DNA from: Clostridiales bacterium
GTDB taxonomy: Bacteria > Bacillota > Clostridia > Oscillospirales > Acutalibacteraceae
Length of the DNA stretch: 46,906 bases
Direction of reading: 5' to 3'
Assembly: GCA_019419895.1 (NCBI GenBank)
Contig: JAHZIE010000014.1
Coordinates: forward strand, 1 to 46,906
The translations under genes were made by a program, and so were the position numbers. Positions within the stretch are counted from its first letter, which is position 1; every line of letters starts with the position of its first letter. Positions 42,143 through 46,906 of this stretch are shown here, piece after piece. The notes under the pieces were generated by a model. The model searched no databases, had not been told where the DNA came from, and saw only the letters and a list, made by a program, of their open reading frames with translations.

Positions 42143-43165
42143 ATGAGATTGCTGGCAATAGAATCCTCCTGTGATGAAACCGCGGCGGCGGTGGTGGAAG
42201 ACGGAAGGAAAGTGCTTTCCAGTATTGTGGCCACCCAGGTGGAAGAGCACAAATTATACGGCGGCGTCGTGCCGGAGATTGCCTCAAGACGCCATCTGGA
42301 AGCGGTTTCCGGCGTTGTGGCGGAGGCGATGGAAAAAGCGGGGATATCCTCCCTGGAGGGATTGGATGGCGTTGCGGTAACTTATGCCCCCGGTCTGATC
42401 GGAGCTCTTTTGGTGGGTGTCAATTTTGCCAAAGGGCTGGCATTTTCGGGCGGGCTCCCCCTGATCCCTGTTCATCATCTCCGCAGTCATATTGCGGCAA
42501 ACTACATTGCCCACGAAAAACTGGAGCCGCCTTTTCTGTGTTTGGTGGTGTCCGGCGGTCACACCCATTTGGTGGAAGTGAAGGATTATACAAGGTTTGA
42601 TGTTGTCGGCAGAACAAGGGATGATGCTGCGGGAGAAGCGTTTGACAAGGCCGCCCGGACTATGGGAATGTCTTATCCCGGCGGGATTCACCTGGATGAG
42701 GTGGCCGAGTCGGGTGATCCTCTTGCTTTTCGCTTTCCTCATCCCAGGGTGGATGGGGCGCCCTATGATTTCAGTTTTTCCGGACTGAAAACAGCGGTGA
42801 TCAATCTTTGGCATAACGCGGAGCAGAAAAAGGAGCCCATTTCCATTCCGGATCTGTCGGCGTCCTTCCGTAAAGCGGTGGTGGACTGTCTGATGAGGAA
42901 TACCGTCCAGGCGGCGGAAGAGCTTGGATATGACAAAATCGTCATTGCCGGAGGAGTGTCCGCCAACCGTGAGCTTCGCAGAAGGTTACAGGAGGAATGC
43001 GGTTCAAAAGGGTGGAGATTATATGTGCCGCCGCTGAATCTTTGCGGTGATAATGCCGCCATGGTGGGTTCTCAGGGATATTATGAATATCTTGCGGGAA
43101 ATGTGGCGAGAATGGATTTAAACGCCGTGGCTTCCATGCCAATAGAATCACAGCCTGTTTTATGA
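42143..43165 (+). CDS. tsaD: tRNA threonylcarbamoyladenosine biosynthesis protein TsaD
   Basis: Transfers the threonylcarbamoyl group to A37 of ANN-decoding tRNAs, together with TsaB and TsaE. A 340-residue ASKHA-fold protein: LAIESSCDETAAAVVEDG at the N-terminus, the metal-binding PVHHLRSHIAANY (HxxxH), LVVSGGHTHLVEV, DDAAGEAFDKAARTMGM and GGVSANRELRRRL. The start at 42143 follows GAGGGAAAAG and gives the usual MRLLAIESS beginning; an upstream in-frame extension from 42029 is not conserved. Confidence 0.97.
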   Translation: MRLLAIESSCDETAAAVVEDGRKVLSSIVATQVEEHKLYGGVVPEIASRRHLEAVSGVVAEAMEKAGISSLEGLDGVAVTYAPGLIGALLVGVNFAKGLAFSGGLPLIPVHHLRSHIAANYIAHEKLEPPFLCLVVSGGHTHLVEVKDYTRFDVVGRTRDDAAGEAFDKAARTMGMSYPGGIHLDEVAESGDPLAFRFPHPRVDGAPYDFSFSGLKTAVINLWHNAEQKKEPISIPDLSASFRKAVVDCLMRNTVQAAEELGYDKIVIAGGVSANRELRRRLQEECGSKGWRLYVPPLNLCGDNAAMVGSQGYYEYLAGNVARMDLNAVASMPIESQPVL

Positions 43166-43180
43166 AAGGAGGAGCCCTCT

Positions 43181-43795
43181 TTGAAGGAAAAAAGTTTTGC
43201 AGTCTTAAAAAAATACCGTTTGAGCTTTTCTCTGCTTTCTCTCGCCGTGCTGATTGTGGGAATTTTGTTTCTCGTGATGAAAGAAAATGCTTTCCTAAGT
43301 CTTGCAAGCATTTTCGGCGCATTGATTGTATTGGTCGGCGGAGTGATGATTCTGACCTATCTTTTGAAAGAGCATGAAAAGAATTCCAGGCTCCAGCTCG
43401 TCCTGAGTATTGCGGTGGCGGCATTGGGCTTATGGATTATTTTGTCTCCTGGTACCTTTGCCAGCCTGCTTTCCCTGGTGCTTGGGCTGTATCTGATTCT
43501 TGTTGGGGCGTCGATTGCTCAGATTGGGTATAGTATGAGAGAAATTGAAGGAAAACAGATATTTTCCTTCATTTTTGGCGGCGTGATGGTAGTGCTGGGC
43601 TTAATTATGGCATTGAATCCTTTCCGCGCGATGGCCTGGTTCGCTACCTTCATCGGTGTCGTTATGATCCTCGCTGGAATCATTGGCCTTGGAACAGAAA
43701 TCTATCTTTCATGGGCTTCTAAGAAGATCAGGCTCTATATTGAGCGCACGGGAGGAAGCGGTCCGATCCAGGCGGAGTATAAGGATATCAAATAG
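43181..43795 (+). CDS. DUF308/HdeD-like membrane protein
   Basis: A 204-residue integral membrane protein with about six hydrophobic helices arranged as repeated pairs (LLSLAVLIVGILFLVM, LASIFGALIVLVGGVMIL, LVLSIAVAALGLWIIL, LLSLVLGLYLILVGASI, FIFGGVMVVLGLIMAL, FATFIGVVMILAGIIGL), as in DUF308/HdeD proteins, some of which relate to acid stress. The soluble C-terminus is short and charged. The start is TTG at 43181 with AAAGGAGGAG upstream. It follows tsaD by 15 bases and may be co-transcribed. The role is unknown. Confidence 0.85.
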   Translation: MKEKSFAVLKKYRLSFSLLSLAVLIVGILFLVMKENAFLSLASIFGALIVLVGGVMILTYLLKEHEKNSRLQLVLSIAVAALGLWIILSPGTFASLLSLVLGLYLILVGASIAQIGYSMREIEGKQIFSFIFGGVMVVLGLIMALNPFRAMAWFATFIGVVMILAGIIGLGTEIYLSWASKKIRLYIERTGGSGPIQAEYKDIK

Positions 43796-43883
43796 AAATT
43801 TTCCTGAATGGCTAAAAATGATTCAAGAAAAGGAATAAGAATAATTTGCAGGAAATATAAAGAAAAAATTCTTAAGCTTGACA

Positions 43884-43902
43884 GATTATTAACAAAATAA
43901 TC
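43884..43902 (+). promoter_or_regulatory. Candidate operator upstream of pckG
   Basis: A perfect 7-bp inverted repeat, GATTATT and AATAATC, around five bases, ending two bases before the pckG -35 box. The position suits an activator or repressor site. Confidence 0.4.
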
Positions 43903-43903
43903 A

Positions 43904-43932
43904 TTGATAATTTGCGCATTATATATTATAAT
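43904..43932 (+). promoter_or_regulatory. Promoter of pckG
   Basis: TTGATA (43904-43909), 17 bases and TATAAT (43927-43932), close to consensus, with a leader of about 40 bases. Confidence 0.65.
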
Positions 43933-43978
43933 AAAGGCAATTAGCTTGTGAAAGCGTCAAATGAAAGGAGAAATTGAG

Positions 43979-45742
43979 ATGACAAACAATAAATCCGTAC
44001 TCAATTGGATTGAAGAAATGAAAGCTCTTGTCAATCCTGACAATGTTGTGTGGATTGACGGTTCCGAGGAGCAGCTGGAGTCTCTCCGCGCCCAGGCTGT
44101 TTCCACTGGGGAACTGATTAAATTAAATGAGGAGAAGCTGCCGGGTTGCTATCTGCACCGTACGGCGGTCAATGATGTGGCACGCGTTGAGGATCGCACC
44201 TTTATCTGCACCAAAAAGGAAGAGGATGCAGGCCCTATTAACAATTGGATGGATCCTGAAAAATCCTATAAAATGCTCTATGATATCGCCCGCGGCAGCT
44301 ATGCGGGACGTACAATGTATGTGATTCCTTACTCTATGGGCCCTGTCGGCTCTCCTTTCTCCAAAATCGGCGTTGAATTGACAGACTCCATCTATGTTGT
44401 GTGCAACATGGCTATTATGACCAGAGTCGGCCAGGCGGTCCTGGATGCTTTGGGCGACAGTGAGGATTGGGTCCGCGGCCTGCACTGCAAATGCCAGATT
44501 GACGCTGAAAAGCGTTATATCTGCCATTTCCCTGAGGACAATACCATTATTTCCGTTAATTCCGGTTACGGCGGAAACGTTCTGCTGGGCAAAAAATGCT
44601 TCGCCCTCCGCATCGCTTCCTTCCTTGGAAGAAAAGAAGGCTGGATGGCCGAGCATATGCTGATTCTCGGCATTGAAAATCCCCAGGGAGAAATTAAATA
44701 CATTGCCGCGGCGTTCCCCTCTGCCTGCGGAAAGACCAATCTGGCTATGCTGATTCCTCCAAAATATTATAAGGATAAGGGTTATAAGGTTTGGTGTGTC
44801 GGTGATGACATCGCCTGGATGAGAATTGGTCCCGACGGCAGACTGTGGGCAATCAATCCGGAAAATGGTTTCTTTGGCGTTGCTCCTGGAACCAACGCGA
44901 AATCCAACCCCAATGCCCTGGCTTCCACAAAGAAGAATACAATCTTCACTAATGTTGCTTACAACTGTGATGATAAGACTGTTTGGTGGGAAGGCTTGGA
45001 CAAGAATCCTCCCAAGAACGCCATCGACTGGAAGGGCAATCCCTGGGATGGAACCACCTCTCAGGAAAAGGGCGCTCATCCCAACAGCCGCTTTACCGCT
45101 CCTGCAAAGAATTGCCCCTGCATCAGCTCCGAGTTTGAAGCTCCCACCGGAGTCCCGATTTCCGCTATCGTATTCGGAGGCCGCCGCGCAAAGACCGCTC
45201 CGCTGGTTTACCAGTCAAGAGATTGGAAGAACGGCGTGTTTGTAGGTTCTATCATGGCTTCTGAGACCACCGCTGCCGCTACCGGCGCGGTTGGCGTTGT
45301 CCGCCGTGACCCCATGGCGATGCGTCCTTTCTGCGGTTATCATATGGGCGACTACTTTGGTCATTGGCTGGAAATGGGTGAGAAGCTGGGTGACAAGGCT
45401 CCGAAGATCTTTAATGTCAACTGGTTCCGCACTGATGATGAAGGACATTTCATTTGGCCTGGATTTGGTGACAATCTGCGTGTGCTCGAGTGGATTCTCA
45501 AGCGCTGCGAAAATAAAGTTGGCGCTCAGGAAACTGCAATTGGTTATGTGCCTTATGCTGAGGATATTAATCTTGAGGGATTGGATCTCGATATTGATAC
45601 CTTGAAGGGTCTGCTGGAAGTAGATAAGGATCTCTGGAAGCAGGATGCCGAAGGAATCAAGGAGTTCTACGCACAGTTTGGCGACAGACTGCCTCAGGAA
45701 TTGAGAAATCAGCTGAATACCATGGTAGAGAAGCTGGGTTAA
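43979..45742 (+). CDS. pckG: Phosphoenolpyruvate carboxykinase (GTP)
   Basis: Interconverts oxaloacetate and PEP with GTP/GDP. In fermenters it often runs toward oxaloacetate. It is 587 residues, normal for the GTP type. Diagnostic blocks: GYGGNVLLGKKCFALRIAS, the P-loop AAFPSACGKTNLAML (about 240-254) including the reactive Cys, WCVGDDIAWMRIGPDGRLWAINPENGFFGVAPGTN with metal ligands, and VFGGRRAKTAPLVYQSRDWKNGVFVGS. Start at 43979 with AAAGGAG eight bases upstream. It is monocistronic, with its own promoter and terminator, and shows the same biased codon use as nifJ and ppdK. Confidence 0.97.
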   Translation: MTNNKSVLNWIEEMKALVNPDNVVWIDGSEEQLESLRAQAVSTGELIKLNEEKLPGCYLHRTAVNDVARVEDRTFICTKKEEDAGPINNWMDPEKSYKMLYDIARGSYAGRTMYVIPYSMGPVGSPFSKIGVELTDSIYVVCNMAIMTRVGQAVLDALGDSEDWVRGLHCKCQIDAEKRYICHFPEDNTIISVNSGYGGNVLLGKKCFALRIASFLGRKEGWMAEHMLILGIENPQGEIKYIAAAFPSACGKTNLAMLIPPKYYKDKGYKVWCVGDDIAWMRIGPDGRLWAINPENGFFGVAPGTNAKSNPNALASTKKNTIFTNVAYNCDDKTVWWEGLDKNPPKNAIDWKGNPWDGTTSQEKGAHPNSRFTAPAKNCPCISSEFEAPTGVPISAIVFGGRRAKTAPLVYQSRDWKNGVFVGSIMASETTAAATGAVGVVRRDPMAMRPFCGYHMGDYFGHWLEMGEKLGDKAPKIFNVNWFRTDDEGHFIWPGFGDNLRVLEWILKRCENKVGAQETAIGYVPYAEDINLEGLDLDIDTLKGLLEVDKDLWKQDAEGIKEFYAQFGDRLPQELRNQLNTMVEKLG

Positions 45743-45770
45743 TTTCATTGGTTATTTTTTAATCTTTCAT

Positions 45771-45812
45771 AAAAAGCCAGGAAAGCTATGAAAGCTTTCC
45801 TGGCTTTTTTGT
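45771..45812 (+). terminator. pckG terminator
   Basis: A perfect 17-bp stem (45771-45787 with 45793-45809, core AAAAAGCCAGGAAAGC), a five-base loop and a T-run. Confidence 0.9.
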
Positions 45813-46137
45813 CGTTTCGGTCAGAGAAAATCCCCAGCCCTACAGGGGAAAGGTAAAAAGTTTTGGCAAATAAAATAGTGGAAGCCATTAGAAAGGTAAA
45901 AGAAAAGGAGCAGTTTTCCCAAGAGAAAATGATATAAGAGGTGACGAGCAAAAACTGAAGAATCGCTGCAAACCTTACGGCGAGTCGTTGAAAAGCAGGG
46001 TTGGAAACATTTACGAATAAAAGGCGTGTATGTATTAATAGCTTTTATCAATTCTTGGAATAAACTAATGTCCGTTTCCACATAAAGAATTAGGGAATCC
46101 GCTGACACAGGGAATTATTCAATCTTATGAAAAAAGC
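45813..46137. other. Gap between pckG terminator and symporter promoter
   Basis: About 325 AT-rich bases. A 24-codon frame from a TTG at 45863 to a TAA at 45935-45937 encodes a charged peptide, but nothing supports it as a gene. It may be decayed coding sequence. Confidence 0.4.
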
Positions 46138-46166
46138 TTGCAATTTAATAAAATTTGTGGTATGCT
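46138..46166 (+). promoter_or_regulatory. Promoter of the sodium:solute symporter gene
   Basis: TTGCAA (46138-46143), 17 bases and TATGCT (46161-46166), a fair match, about 75 bases before the ATG. Confidence 0.5.
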
Positions 46167-46242
46167 TCTATCGATTCACTTTAGCAATTTAAATCATAAA
46201 TGAATCAATGCGTTTAAGTGTAAAAGCGGGAGGAGAAAGACG

Positions 46243-46906
46243 ATGAGTCAACAGCAGGTGATCTGGATTGTTATTGCGGTGTATGCTGTTTTTATGCTGG
46301 CCGTGGGAATCCTCAGTTCAAAAAGCGCCAAAAGCGTATCAGATTTTACTGTAGGGAAAAGGGACGCCGGAGGATGGATTACGGCCCTTTCTTACGGAAC
46401 AGCATATTTTTCCGCCGTGATGTTTATAGGATATTCAGGAGGTTCCGGCTGGAACTACGGCCTATGGTCAATCCTGCCTGGCATAGGGAACGCTGTATTC
46501 GGATCTCTTTTAGCTTGGCTTGTTTTGGCAAAAAGGACAAGGGAAGTAACGCAGCGTCTGAAAATAAAATCCATGCCCCAGTTTTTTGCCTTCCGGTATG
46601 ACAGCAGAGGAATGAAGCTTTTTTCCTGCATTATCATTTTCGTATTTCTTTTGCCCTATTCCGCTTCTGTCTATAAGGGGTTGACAAGCGTATGCTCTGT
46701 TCTGCTGAATGTGGACGAGACGGTCTGTATGCTGATTATCGCTGTGGCCTCCGCGGTGGTTTTGGTGCTTGGCGGATATCTCGCTACACTGAAAGCGGAT
46801 TTTGTGCAGGGGATTGTGATGATGTTCGGTGTTGCCGCCTTGATCATTGCCGTGATCCGCTGCGATCAGGTGGGGGGGCTGACCGCCGGCTGGCAGCGGA
46901 TGACGG
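46243..46906 (+). CDS. Sodium:solute symporter (SSS family), truncated by the window end
   Basis: The first 221 codons of a membrane transporter; the frame is open at the right edge. It begins with a helix (VIWIVIAVYAVFMLAVGIL) and the SSS hallmark SKSAKSVSDFTVGKRDAGGWITALSYGTAYFSAVMFIGYSGGSGWNYG, followed by further helices and KSMPQFFAFRYDSRGMKLFS. SSS members use sodium to import proline, pantothenate, sugars or carboxylates, and the substrate cannot be assigned from this part. The ATG at 46243 follows GGGAGGAG. Confidence 0.9.
   Translation, partial: MSQQQVIWIVIAVYAVFMLAVGILSSKSAKSVSDFTVGKRDAGGWITALSYGTAYFSAVMFIGYSGGSGWNYGLWSILPGIGNAVFGSLLAWLVLAKRTREVTQRLKIKSMPQFFAFRYDSRGMKLFSCIIIFVFLLPYSASVYKGLTSVCSVLLNVDETVCMLIIAVASAVVLVLGGYLATLKADFVQGIVMMFGVAALIIAVIRCDQVGGLTAGWQRMT

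Noticed and set aside
44123..45079. 318-codon open frame on the minus strand
   Set aside because: Shadow of pckG in the same codon register; no family features.
45863..45937. 24-residue charged peptide after pckG
   Set aside because: Weak TTG start, no known family and no conserved context visible. The open frame is short enough to occur by chance.
1..46906. tRNA, rRNA, CRISPR array, IS element or prophage
   Set aside because: I looked for TPsi-C-like arms, regularly spaced repeats, transposase and integrase motifs and found none that hold up.

Overview
The window looks like a chromosomal segment of an anaerobic, low-to-mid GC Firmicute of class Clostridia, most likely an Oscillospirales (Ruminococcaceae-type) gut or fermenter organism. 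The reasons are Gram-positive style ribosome binding sites, a T-box leader, a MarR-FabHKDGF-AccBCDA fatty-acid cluster, pyruvate:ferredoxin oxidoreductase, pyruvate phosphate dikinase, GTP-type PEP carboxykinase and a citramalate synthase. The taxonomic call is inference from gene content; no rRNA or tRNA gene was seen, and there is no clear prophage, IS element or CRISPR array.

Layout. 1-4000: a VOC-family protein, then two tandem CNNM/CorC-type transporters on the minus strand. 4191-7760: nifJ, a stand-alone, strongly codon-biased gene with its own promoter, 5' hairpin and terminator. 7876-18379: a long fatty-acid synthesis operon (MarR/FabT-like regulator, fabH, fabK, fabD, fabG, fabF, accB, fabZ, accC, accD, accA, then a DegV/FakB-like gene that appears frameshifted near its 3' end). 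It starts from a perfect TTGACA-N17-TATAAT promoter overlapped by a palindrome resembling a FabT box. acpP is not in the cluster. 18649-22655: CPBP protease, tadA, a CapA-like protein and a cytoplasmic glucuronoyl-esterase-like hydrolase. 23071-24459 (minus): a glmU gene interrupted by one in-frame TAG codon between its two domains. 24947-27592: ppdK. 27951-30105 (minus): an AT-rich M29-aminopeptidase-like gene and an unusual lipoprotein form of MltG. 30388-31709: a GH27 alpha-galactosidase coupled to a 63-residue zinc-ribbon-like protein. 31909-33120 (minus): an ApgM-type phosphoglycerate mutase or homoserine-kinase-like enzyme. 33518-39655: T-box-controlled ilvB-ilvN-cimA-leuC-leuD. 39767-43795: arginine/tyrosine phosphatase, rimI, a methyltransferase, tsaD and a DUF308 membrane protein. 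43979-45742: pckG. 46243-end: a truncated sodium:solute symporter.

How it works together. nifJ, ppdK and pckG sit at the pyruvate/PEP/oxaloacetate node. The fab-acc operon makes acyl chains from malonyl-CoA under probable acyl-responsive MarR control. The ilv-cimA-leuCD operon supplies 2-oxobutanoate from pyruvate via citramalate and condenses it towards isoleucine, and its leader carries an apparent isoleucine (ATC) specifier.

The most unusual items are the amber-interrupted glmU, with altered uridylyltransferase residues but an intact acetyltransferase half, the DegV frameshift, the lipoprotein MltG with a Ser/Glu-rich stalk, the AT-rich M29-like gene flanked by a perfect 18-bp inverted repeat, and several candidate operators in front of central-metabolism genes. 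Nothing here is clearly a wholly new multi-gene system.
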